A stretch of DNA of 64,000 nt. It comes from Streptomyces sp. CC228A (GTDB lineage: Bacteria > Actinomycetota > Actinomycetes > Streptomycetales > Streptomycetaceae). Below are positions 41,939-49,446 of the stretch, piece after piece (position 1 is the first letter of the stretch; each line of letters begins with the position of its first letter). The DNA lies in assembly GCF_021390935.1 (NCBI RefSeq), contig NZ_JAJPUI010000006.1:186001-250000 (forward strand). Direction: 5' to 3'. The position numbers and the translations under genes are program-made. The notes beneath the pieces were generated by a model. That model ran no database searches and was not told the origin of the DNA. It was given only the letters and a program-made list of their open reading frames with translations.

Positions 41939-42307
41939 TCAGCTGGTGGCGAGCAGCCGGGAGACCAGGGCGTCGACGTCCACCTGCTCCTCGCCCTCCG
42001 GCACCGCGTCGTACGTCCGGTCGAGGAACCGCTCCAGTGCGGCCTGGCCGACGGTGAAGTCCGCCTCCCCGCACAGCTCTATGTGCACGCCGTCCTCCGG
42101 CCAGACCCGGACGTCGCCTTCGCCCACCTCGTGCCGTATGCCTTCCCGCAGCATGTCCCGGTCCAGGCGCCACTCCGCGTACACCCGCATGCCGTCGGTG
42201 AACGCCATGCGCACCGCGTACGGGTCGTCCTCGTCGTACGAGACGTGGGCCAGCACCGGCAGGTCGCGCAGCCGCATGAAGAGCTTGTCGTGCAGGACGG
42301 TGTTCAC
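41939..42307 (-). CDS. SsgA-family sporulation/cell-division regulator
   Basis: A 122-residue SsgA-like protein (SALP). Conserved features: VSYDEDDPYAVRMAFTDGMR, VYAEWRLDRDMLREGIRHEV, GDVRVWP and ALERFLDRTYDAVPEGEE. SALPs are unique to sporulating actinomycetes and steer septum site choice and spore wall assembly. It is not SsgB by sequence. The start at 42307 follows a GTG with GGGAGG-type upstream sequence. Strong evidence for Streptomyces. Confidence 0.92.
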   Translation of the reverse strand: MNTVLHDKLFMRLRDLPVLAHVSYDEDDPYAVRMAFTDGMRVYAEWRLDRDMLREGIRHEVGEGDVRVWPEDGVHIELCGEADFTVGQAALERFLDRTYDAVPEGEEQVDVDALVSRLLATS

Positions 42308-42504
42308 AGGGGCCTCCCTGAGCCGCGTCGTGTGAGGTGCAGTACGCCTCCCCAGTGCCCCGCGAACCCGTCGGCTACCATCCCGCCCCCGTGAATCTGC
42401 CCCCGGCGGCCCCGCCCCCGCTGCCGGGCGCGCCGCGGGCCGGCGCGAAGGCGCAGGCGGGCGGCGGTGGGCGGCCGCCCGGCGGCGTGCGGGGCCGCCC
42501 GGTG

Positions 42505-42591
42505 TCAGAAGCGCTTCGGGTAGGCGACGGCCAGAGCGAGGTAGCCGACCAGCACGGCTGCCACGATGACACCGACGACGGTCTCGGTCAT
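42505..42591 (-). CDS. kdpF: KdpF-like membrane peptide, orphan
   Basis: A 28-residue single-helix peptide starting MTETVVGVIVAAVLVGYLAL and ending AVAYPKRF, the pattern of KdpF, the small stabilising subunit of the KdpFABC K+-ATPase. GGGAG precedes the ATG. Normally kdpA follows immediately; here the next 200 nt downstream are empty and then the ssgA-like gene comes. So either it works in trans or is a remnant. The flanking 42592-42856 shows nothing else. Confidence 0.78.
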   Translation of the reverse strand: MTETVVGVIVAAVLVGYLALAVAYPKRF

Positions 42592-42856
42592 GGGGACTCC
42601 CGGTGTGCGCGATGAGCGGTCAGGAAGGAAGACGCCGCCGGACCCGGCTCCGTTCCGGCCCGCGGACGTGACGAGGAGGACCGTCCGCGGCCGGGCGGGG
42701 GAGCCGGGCCGACGCTCCCATAACGAGCAGCCCGGCGCGTCCGGCGCACTCCGTACACCTCCGGACGGGGTGGTGAACGTCCGTACGCGCGCAAACGCGT
42801 AGGCCGGTCGGCGCACTGCGCGGGCGAACCGGGCCGCCGCTTCCTACCGTGGCTGA

Positions 42857-44308
42857 ATGATCGTCAGCTCTTCGGCCCGGATCGCGGCCGGCGCGTCGGC
42901 CCTCCTGCTGCTGTGCCTGCTGCTTCCCCTGCTGGTCCTGTCGTCGGCGGCCTCCGCCACCCCGTCCGCCGGCCGGGTGGCGGAGGGCGACGCGCGCCCC
43001 GGCGAGCCGATGCCACCGCGGCCCGCGGCCCGTGTCGACCCCTCGTACCTGCACCGCCCCGGCACGCAGGTGCGGCTGCCCCCGGGGGTGGCGGGCCCGC
43101 CGGACCTGTCCGCGCTGTCCTGGCTGGTCGCGGACGCGGCCACCGGGGACGTGCTGGCCGCGCACGACGCGCACCGGCGGCTGCCGCCCGCCTCCACCCT
43201 CAAGGCGCTGTTCGCCCTGACCGTCCTGCCGCGGCTGGCGCAGGACGCCAGGCACACGGTCCGCGAGGAGGAACTGACCGGCATCGGCCCCGGCAGCAGC
43301 CTCGTCGGGGTGAAGGAGGACGTCACGTACGAGGTGGCGGACCTGTGGCGGGGGGTGTTCCTGCACTCCGGCAACGACGCCGTGCGCGTCCTGGCGGGGA
43401 TGAACGGCGGCTGGCAGCGGACCGCCCGCCAGATGGAGGCGGTGGCCCGCTCACTGGGCGCCCACGACACGAAGGTGGTCTCCCCGGACGGCTACGACGC
43501 GCCGGGCCAGGTCTCCTCGGCGTACGACCTGGCGGTCTTCGGCCGCGAGGGGCTGCGCGACCCGGACTTCGCGCGGTACTGCGCCCTGCCGTACGCCGCG
43601 TTCCCCGCGGGCGGCTGGAAGTACGGCATCCGCAGCACCAACCGGCTGCTCACGGGCGAGGACGGGGTGCGCCGCTACCCCGGCATCATCGGCGTGAAGA
43701 ACGGCTACACCAGCAAGGCGGGGCACACCCTGATCGCGGCGGCCCGGCGGGGCGGGCGGACGCTGGTCGTGTCGGTGATGAACCCGCAGTCCGGCGGGTT
43801 CCGCGCGGTGTACGAGGAGGCCCGCGACCTCCTCGACTGGGGGTTCGGCCCCGGCGCGAAAGTCCGCCCGGTGGGGTCCCTGCTGCCGCCCGCTCCGCGG
43901 GCGCTGACCCACTCGGCGGCGCCCTCCCCAGGCGCTTCGGCAGGCGCGTCGGCCGGCGCCTCCGCGGGCGCTTCCGCGTCGGCCGGGGCGCGGGCCGGGC
44001 CTCGGCGGCGCGGCGCCCGCCTCCGCCGGCCCCTCGGCCGGTACGGCGCAGGGCGCTGCCCCCGCGGGCGGAGCACGGCCGTCCGCCGGGCGCTCCCCGC
44101 GGACCCGCCGGGTGGCCCGGAGGCGGGCGGTCCGATTCCCGGGGCCGCCGCGCCGTCCGGCGCGGGGCCGGGCCGCCCGCCCGTGGCGGCGGGCGCCGCC
44201 GGCGCGGGCGCGGCCCCGAGCCCCGTCCTGCCGGTCCTGCTCGTCGGCTCGGCCTGCGTCGCGGCCGGGGCCCTGTGGCTGGCCCGCCGCCGGGCGGGGA
44301 CCGACTGA
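42857..44308 (+). CDS. D-alanyl-D-alanine carboxypeptidase (S11), membrane-anchored
   Basis: A 483-residue penicillin-binding protein. Signal peptide (about 1-34), catalytic S113-T-L-K116, SGN at 171-173, and K281-N-G at the position of KTG, a known variant. After about 345 the sequence is Ala/Ser/Pro-rich, then ends with a membrane helix and RRRAGTD. It trims peptidoglycan stem peptides outside the membrane. Residues about 375-415 turn Arg-rich while another frame reads ASAGPSAGTAQGAAPAG, so compensating frameshifts are possible. The last 32 nt of the gene lie in a 200-bp tandem duplication. Confidence 0.87.
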   Translation: MIVSSSARIAAGASALLLLCLLLPLLVLSSAASATPSAGRVAEGDARPGEPMPPRPAARVDPSYLHRPGTQVRLPPGVAGPPDLSALSWLVADAATGDVLAAHDAHRRLPPASTLKALFALTVLPRLAQDARHTVREEELTGIGPGSSLVGVKEDVTYEVADLWRGVFLHSGNDAVRVLAGMNGGWQRTARQMEAVARSLGAHDTKVVSPDGYDAPGQVSSAYDLAVFGREGLRDPDFARYCALPYAAFPAGGWKYGIRSTNRLLTGEDGVRRYPGIIGVKNGYTSKAGHTLIAAARRGGRTLVVSVMNPQSGGFRAVYEEARDLLDWGFGPGAKVRPVGSLLPPAPRALTHSAAPSPGASAGASAGASAGASASAGARAGPRRRGARLRRPLGRYGAGRCPRGRSTAVRRALPADPPGGPEAGGPIPGAAAPSGAGPGRPPVAAGAAGAGAAPSPVLPVLLVGSACVAAGALWLARRRAGTD

Positions 44309-44677
44309 GCAGCCGCCGGCCGGGACGCCGCCGGGCCCCGCGCCGGGCCGGGTCCGCCCGCGCAGCCGCGGCTTCGAAGGCCGGCGCGGGGCGGCGGGGC
44401 CCCGGGCGCAGGGCCCGGCCGGGCAGCCGCCGGCGCAGCGGCGGGCGCGCGCGGGCTCAGTGGCGCAGGGCCCGGCGGCTGGCCCGCCGCCGGGCGGGGA
44501 CCGACTGAGCAGCCGCCGGCCGGGACGCCGCCGGGCCCCGCGCCGGGCCGGGTCCGCCCGCGCAGCCGCGGCTTCGAAGGCCGGCGCGGGGCGGCGGGGC
44601 CCCGGGCGCAGGGCCCGGCCGGGCAGCCGCCGGCGCAGCGGCGGGCGCGCGCGGGCTCAGTGGCGCAGGGCCCGGCG
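44277..44677. repeat. Exact 200-bp tandem duplication over two convergent gene ends
   Basis: 44277-44476 and 44477-44676 are identical as far as I can read (position 44477/44677 also matches). The unit contains the last codons of the carboxypeptidase, the intergenic gap and the last codons of the DUF418 gene on the other strand. Both genes remain intact at their outer copies. The event must be recent, or it is an assembly artefact. Confidence 0.93.
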
Positions 44678-45968
44678 CTGCAGGGCCTCCAGAGGGCCCG
44701 AGTCGAAGCGGCGCAGCCACAGGCGGGAGCCGGCCAGCAGCACCAGGCTCACCGCCGCCCACAGGCCCATCACCCACCAGGGCCGCCACGTGTCGCCGAG
44801 CCGGGCCGCAAGCCCCAGCCCGACGCCGTACGCGACGAGGACGCACAGCACGTTCTGCAGCACGTACCCGGACAGGGCGGCCCGCCCCAGCGACGTGAAC
44901 GCCGCCATGAGGGGGCCCGGCCGCCGGACCCGGTCCACGAGCAGCCCGACCAGGCCCGCGTAGCCGACCGCCACCAGGGGCGCCGCCACGTACCGTCCCG
45001 GCAGGAAGCCCGCGTCGCCGGCCAGCAGGCAGGCCGCGTTCAGCGGCACGCCCAGGCCGAGGCCCCAGGCCAGCATCCGCGCCCGCAACCGCCGCCCGGT
45101 GCCGTCCGCGCCGAAGGCGCCGCCCGCAGCAGCCGCACGCCCAGCAGGAGGAGGAACACCAGCAGCCCGAAGGTCAGCACCGGCTCGACGCGCAGGACGA
45201 CGGCGTTCTGCAGCCGGAACGCGATCTGGTCGAGCCAGCTGCCGTGCGCGTACAGGTCCACGACGCGCTGCGGCACCCGGCCGCCCCGGCCGCCGCGCCG
45301 CCCAGCGCCAGCGCGGCCGTCAGCAGGAGCATCACCGCGAGGTGCAGCCCGCCCGCCCACCACATCGCGCGCCGCCGGGCCCGCTCCGAGCGGGACAGCA
45401 GCCAGGCGACGTACAGCCCGGTCACCGCGTACCCCATGAGCACGTCCCAGGCGAAGACCAGCACGAAGTGCACGGTGCCCTCCGCGAACAGGAACAGCGC
45501 CCGCCGCCGGTACCGCCCCGGCCACGGCATCCCGCGCCGCTCGGCCGCCGCGTACTGGATGGCGATGCCGGCACCGAACAGGATGGTCAGCAGCGACAGG
45601 AACTTGCCGTCCGCGACCGCCCGGAAGACGGTCTCCGCCGCGTCCCCGACCGAGCCCGACGCGAAGCCGGGAGCGCCGCCCGTGCCGCTGAGCAGGCCCC
45701 ACTCGCCGCCCGGAGCGGTGAAGATCCACACGTTCGTCATCAGGGTGCCGAGGATCGCCACCCCGCGCAGCACGTCCAGCAGCGCCAGCCGCCGCCCGGC
45801 GCCCTCACCGGCACCGGCACCCGCACCCGCCGGCCCGGCGTGCGCGGGCCGCTCATGCGGTCCCGCCCCTGCCGGAGCCCGTTCCCCGACGGTCCCCGCC
45901 CGTTCCGCCCGCTCTGCCGCGTCCCTCGGGTCCGTCGGTCCGGTGCCCGCCCCCGTCGTCGTGGTCAT
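44657..45968 (-). pseudogene. DUF418 family membrane protein, two frameshifts
   Basis: Starting at the ATG 45968 the product has a Pro/Ala/Glu-rich N-terminus, then LLDVLRGVAILGTLMTNVWI, LSLLTILFGAGIAIQYAAAE and FLFAEGTVHFVLVFAWDVLM. Near 45276 the frame shifts to RVVDLYAHGSWLDQIAFRLQ, and near 45117-45125 again to MLAWGLGLGVPLNAACLLAG and LGRAALSGYVLQNVLCVLVA, ending at 44657. Each shift is repaired by one extra C/G; 1312 nt plus 2 is a multiple of three. Intact, it would be a 437-residue DUF418 protein of unknown function. Confidence 0.8.
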
Positions 45969-46127
45969 ACGTCCCATCGTCGGCACGGCACCGGCCGTCC
46001 ACGTCGTGACGGGGGAGGAACCGCCGCTACATCGAAGGATGCAGGGCCGCCGGCGGGACCTGGGCGCGGGCTTCCCCCCACGGGTGCCGCCCGGCCGCAG
46101 GCCCGGCCGGGCCCGCTCCTTCGGCCG

Positions 46128-46649
46128 TCATGTGCCGGACGGCTGGAGGACGTTCGCGACGAACGCCGACAGGTTGTCCCGCATCCGGTCGATCCGCTCC
46201 TCCACGGTCAGCGACTCCTCGTACCGGGCGCTGCGCAGGGCGGGCTGGCGCTTGCCGCGCACGTACAGCGGGCAGCCCAGGTCGGCGCACACGTAGAGGC
46301 CGACGGTGTTGCCGCCGCGGCCCGCGGCGCCCGCGCGGGGCGCGGAGAAGAGGGTGACCCCGGACGCGGCGTGCCCGGTCAGGCAGATCCGGCACAGGCT
46401 GGACTGCACCGCGCTGGTGCGGGACCTCTCCGGCACCCGCAGGGCGATGCCGGCGGGTGCGCCGCCGGGTGCCGCGGCCGGCACGACCAGGTACGCGCGC
46501 AGCGGGGCGCCCGGATCCCGCCAGCCCAGGAAGTCGAGGTCCTCCCAGGGGAGTTCGCCGAAGTCGGCCGGCAGCCGCATGCGGGCAGCCTCGCCCTTGG
46601 AGCAGTTGACGAAGGAGCCGCGGATCTGTTTCTCGGTCAATGGGTCCAC
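46128..46649 (-). CDS. FBP-domain protein (FusB-like zinc-binding fold)
   Basis: A 173-residue protein of the FBP_C family: MDPLTEKQIRGSFVNCSKGE at the start, LPWEDLDFLGWRDPGAP, and a treble-clef zinc finger with SSLCRICLTGH and VCADLGCPLYVRGKRQP. Family relatives include the EF-G-binding, fusidic-acid-resistance protein FusB; resistance itself cannot be assumed. GTG start at 46649, weak ribosome site. Confidence 0.85.
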   Translation of the reverse strand: MDPLTEKQIRGSFVNCSKGEAARMRLPADFGELPWEDLDFLGWRDPGAPLRAYLVVPAAAPGGAPAGIALRVPERSRTSAVQSSLCRICLTGHAASGVTLFSAPRAGAAGRGGNTVGLYVCADLGCPLYVRGKRQPALRSARYEESLTVEERIDRMRDNLSAFVANVLQPSGT

Positions 46650-46729
46650 GTGAGGGCACCGTACGGGAGGTTCGTGCAGGGTGCATCCGATTACCCGTTT
46701 GGTCCGCGCTGCGTGGGTACCCGGTCGCC

Positions 46730-46903
46730 ATGAGTACCCAGACAGCCGCCCCGGGCGGCCACAGCCAGGAACAGGGGTCCTCGCGACCCGTCTCCCTCGC
46801 GCGCGAAGTGCAGGGCCGCGTGCGCACGTGCAGACCCGCGCGCACGGACCGGGAACCGGAGGACCCGGCGCAGGAGTGGAACATCGTGCTGGGCGAGGAC
46901 TGA
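46730..46903 (+). CDS. Possible small hydrophilic protein
   Basis: A 57-residue frame from the ATG at 46730 to 46903. The peptide is Gln/Arg/Glu-rich (MSTQTAAPGGHSQEQGSSRP) and ends in an acidic EWNIVLGED. There is no strong ribosome site, but the region upstream is less GC-rich (46675-46710). It stands divergent from the FBP gene and convergent with the SDR gene. Function unknown. Confidence 0.42.
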   Translation: MSTQTAAPGGHSQEQGSSRPVSLAREVQGRVRTCRPARTDREPEDPAQEWNIVLGED

Positions 46904-46931
46904 ACCGCGCGCCTGCCGGTGCGCCCGGGGC

Positions 46932-47813
46932 TCAGTGCGTCAGGTGGGCCAGGCTCCCCGGGTGCTCCACGAGGTAGTCCCGCAGCGTCATGGGCGCGTG
47001 CCCCGTCAGCCGCCGCACGGTGTCGGAGACCGCGCCCAACTCGCCGCGGGCGATCGCCTCGTACGAGGTGACCCACCCGGTGACCTCCCACTCGGGTGCT
47101 CCGAGGCCGGAGCGGGACGCGTACGCCTCGTCGCGGGTCTCCGGGAGGTAGCGGATGGTGCGGCCGGTGGCGCGGGACAGCTCCTCGGCGGCCTCCGCGA
47201 GGGTGAACGCCTCGCCGCCCGTCACGTCGTAGGTCAGGCCGTCGTGCGCTCCGGGCGCGAGGAGGACGGCCGCGGCCGTGTCCGCGATGTCGTCGTGGGC
47301 GACGGCGGCGACCCGGCCGTTGCCGGCGGGGCCGCGCAGGACCCCGTCGCGGCCGGTCATGGCCGGGATACCGGCCAGGTACCAGTTGTCCCGCAGGAAC
47401 GTCCACTCCAGTCCGTTGTGGGCCCGCAGGTACTGCTCGGTGTGCCAGTGGTCGCGGGCGAAGGTGAACGTGGCGTCGGGCGCCGCGCCCTGGAACGACA
47501 GGTACACGATCCGGCCGACGCCGGCCGCGACCGCGGCGTCCACGGCGGTGCGGTGCTCGCCGACCCTGCCGGGGGACTCGTGCGCGGAGACCAGGAAGAG
47601 GGTGTCGGCCCCGTCGAGCGCCGCCCGCATGGCCTCACCGTCCCCGTAGGCGGCGGGCGGGGCCTTGACCGCGCCGGCCAGCTCGGGGAGCCGCGCGGGA
47701 TCCCGGCCGAGGAGCCGCAGCGGGACGCCCTGGTCGGCGAGCCGCCGCGCGACCCGCCCTCCGACGCGCCCACCGGCCCCGGTGACGGCGATGACCCCTG
47801 TCGGTGCGCTCAT
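46932..47813 (-). CDS. NmrA-like atypical SDR (NAD(P)H-binding oxidoreductase)
   Basis: A 293-residue SDR of the NmrA/QOR2 type. Rossmann motif TGAGGRVGGRVARRL near residue 12, then DTLFLVSAHESPGRVGEHRT, TFARDHWHTEQYLRAHNGLE and TYDVTGGEAFTLAEAAEELS. Such proteins reduce quinones or act as redox sensors. ATG at 47813. A MerR-type operator lies 280-310 bp upstream but points the other way. Confidence 0.88.
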   Translation of the reverse strand: MSAPTGVIAVTGAGGRVGGRVARRLADQGVPLRLLGRDPARLPELAGAVKAPPAAYGDGEAMRAALDGADTLFLVSAHESPGRVGEHRTAVDAAVAAGVGRIVYLSFQGAAPDATFTFARDHWHTEQYLRAHNGLEWTFLRDNWYLAGIPAMTGRDGVLRGPAGNGRVAAVAHDDIADTAAAVLLAPGAHDGLTYDVTGGEAFTLAEAAEELSRATGRTIRYLPETRDEAYASRSGLGAPEWEVTGWVTSYEAIARGELGAVSDTVRRLTGHAPMTLRDYLVEHPGSLAHLTH

Positions 47814-48095
47814 GCCCGCAGTCTCGGCCACCCCGGGGCGGCCGTCACCCGGAGCCGGTCCGATCGGGAGCCGGTCCGATCGGGAGCGGCCCCCGGGAGC
47901 GGGCGGGCCGGCGGCTGCTGCTGCTGCAAGGCCGGGGCTGCAAGGGGGCAGGCAGTGGGCCGGGCCTGCTGGGCCGGCAGTGGGGCCCGCAGTGGGCCGG
48001 GGCCTGCGGCTCCGGCAGGGGGGCCGGAAATCCGGTTGAGGTGCTTGCACTACCCACGTACGTTCGGTGACGACCCCACCACGCCGCCATCCGCC
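47814..48095. other. Gap with short direct repeats
   Basis: Of the gap 47814-48159, this part has no gene. Two and a half copies of a 15-bp element around GGAGCCGGTCCGATCG occur at 47850-47890, then GC-rich repeats of CAGTGGGCCGGGCCTG type up to 48010. The end of the gap holds the MerR-type promoter. Confidence 0.5.
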
Positions 48096-48126
48096 TTGAC
48101 CTCAAGCGAAGTCGAGGTCCTACGGT
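48096..48126 (+). promoter_or_regulatory. MerR-type promoter with 19-bp spacer and operator dyad
   Basis: TTGACC (48096-48101) and TACGGT (48121-48126) are separated by 19 bp, the overlong spacer of MerR-activated promoters. Between them lies the dyad GACCTC-N10-GAGGTC (48098-48119), which matches the usual MerR operator with AAG near its centre. Transcription would start near 48133 and enter the small gene at 48160. No merR gene is adjacent; the one at 7265 is 40 kb away. Confidence 0.8.
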
Positions 48127-48159
48127 CATGGCGTCCGGTGGACTTCCGAAGGGAGCATC

Positions 48160-48315
48160 ATGACCACGTCGCGCAGGAGGACCCGGCAGGACGCGTCGCG
48201 CCGCGCCGCCCTCGCCGAGCAACAGCGGCAGGCGGCGGAGGAACGGCTGGCCTTACGAGCCGGTCCGCGCCCGTACGACGACGCGACCCTCGCCGTCCTG
48301 GTACGCCTCCGCTGA
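48160..48315 (+). CDS. Small basic helical protein with a TTA codon
   Basis: A 51-residue protein from the ATG at 48160, with GAAGGGAG upstream. It is Arg-rich (MTTSRRRTRQDASRRAALAE), then a Gln/Glu-rich helix and PYDDATLAVLVRLR. It contains one TTA leucine codon (in the stretch encoding RLALRA), so translation should depend on the bldA tRNA in Streptomyces. It lies directly behind a MerR-type promoter. No family recognised. Confidence 0.65.
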   Translation: MTTSRRRTRQDASRRAALAEQQRQAAEERLALRAGPRPYDDATLAVLVRLR

Positions 48316-48503
48316 CCTCACCTCTCACCCGCCCCGCTGATCTCACCCGCCCCCGCCCCGGCACTCCCGCTCCCGCATGCGCGGGCGCCCCGGCGCGGGG
48401 GCCGCGCGCGTCCGCGCCCGGGTGCCGGACGGACGTGTGCCGGGGTGGCGCGATCCCTCCACCACACCCGATCCGTAGTGATCATGTGTGATCAGATGGG
48501 GTC

Positions 48504-49019
48504 ATGACGAGGACCCTCTACCTGTTCTGCGCCGCCGCTCCGCCGGTGTTCGACGTGGCCCGGGTGGTCGAGGACGCTCAGGCACGCGGCTGGGACGTGT
48601 GCCTCGGGCTGACCCCGACCGCGGCCCTCTGGCTGGAGCCCAACACCGACGGGCTCGCCGCGCTCACCGGCCACCCCGTGCGCCACACGTACGAGCGGCC
48701 GGGCGAGCCGGACCCGTGGCCCGCGCCGGACGTCGTCCTCTTCGCGCCCGCCACCTTCAACGCGGTCAACCAGTGGGCACTGGGCCTGACCGGCACGTTC
48801 GTCGTCAGTGTGGCCGCCGAGGCGCTCGGCTGGGGCGTCCCGCTCGTGGCGGCGCCCTGCGTCAACGCCGCGCACGTCCGGCACCCGCAGTACGACCGGT
48901 CGGTGGAGACCCTGCGGAGCGCCGGGGTGCACGTGCTGCACGGAGCGGACACCGCCTTCCCGTGGGAGGCGGCGCTCGACGCGGCCGAGGAGGCGTGGCG
49001 CCCGGCGGCCGCCCCCTGA
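48504..49019 (+). CDS. Flavoprotein (PPC decarboxylase/EpiD-like fold)
   Basis: A 171-residue flavoprotein-family protein. It begins TRTLYLFCAAAPPVFDVARV, has APDVVLFAPATFNAVNQWAL, the PAxxNxxN-type loop of homo-oligomeric flavin Cys decarboxylases, and GVPLVAAPCVNAAHVRHPQY. The substrate is unknown; no coaBC or lanthipeptide gene is near. The preceding DNA has TGATCATGTGTGATCA (about 48479-48494), a dyad that could be an operator. Confidence 0.85.
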   Translation: MTRTLYLFCAAAPPVFDVARVVEDAQARGWDVCLGLTPTAALWLEPNTDGLAALTGHPVRHTYERPGEPDPWPAPDVVLFAPATFNAVNQWALGLTGTFVVSVAAEALGWGVPLVAAPCVNAAHVRHPQYDRSVETLRSAGVHVLHGADTAFPWEAALDAAEEAWRPAAAP

Positions 49020-49029
49020 GCCGCGCCCC

Positions 49030-49446
49030 CTACGGCTCCAGCGACCGATACAGGTGCACGTCCTCGTGGCCACCGGGCACGCCCGGCGTCCGGCCCGTCA
49101 CGGTGTAGCCGAGCTTCTCGTAGAAGCCCGGCGCCTGGAACGTGTACGACGACACCGCCATGTGGCGGCAGCCCCGCCGCCGGGCCTCCGCCTCGGCCGC
49201 CCGCATCAGCCGGGTGCCGAGGCCGGAGCCGCGGCGGTCCTCCCGGACCCACAGCATGTGCACCTCGCAGCTGTCGCCCCACGTCCAGCCCGTGAGCCCG
49301 CCGACCACCGCCCCGTCGCCGTCCTCGGCGCGCACCGACAGCTCCTCGCCGTCGTGCGCGCCGGTGGCCTCGGCGTTGAACGCGGTCAGCGCCTCGTCCA
49401 GCAGGCCGGCTAAGTCCTTGTCCTCGCCGCCCGTCGTGAGCCTCAC
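49030..49446 (-). CDS. GNAT family N-acetyltransferase
   Basis: A 138-residue GNAT protein: VHMLWVREDRRGSGLGTRLM is the acetyl-CoA loop, VSSYTFQAPGFYEKLGYTVT the C-terminal motif. Its GTG start overlaps the cobN stop (GTGA), so it rides on the cobN transcript and may share B12 control. Substrate unknown. Confidence 0.88.
   Translation of the reverse strand: MRLTTGGEDKDLAGLLDEALTAFNAEATGAHDGEELSVRAEDGDGAVVGGLTGWTWGDSCEVHMLWVREDRRGSGLGTRLMRAAEAEARRRGCRHMAVSSYTFQAPGFYEKLGYTVTGRTPGVPGGHEDVHLYRSLEP

Noticed and set aside
42857..44308. Classification of the S11 protein as inactive because KTG is KNG
   Set aside because: The SxxK and SGN motifs are intact and the Asn variant is, to my knowledge, found in related Streptomyces enzymes.
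46128..46649. Calling the FBP-domain protein a fusidic acid resistance gene
   Set aside because: The family is broad and housekeeping-like in actinomycetes; only the zinc fold is shared with FusB.
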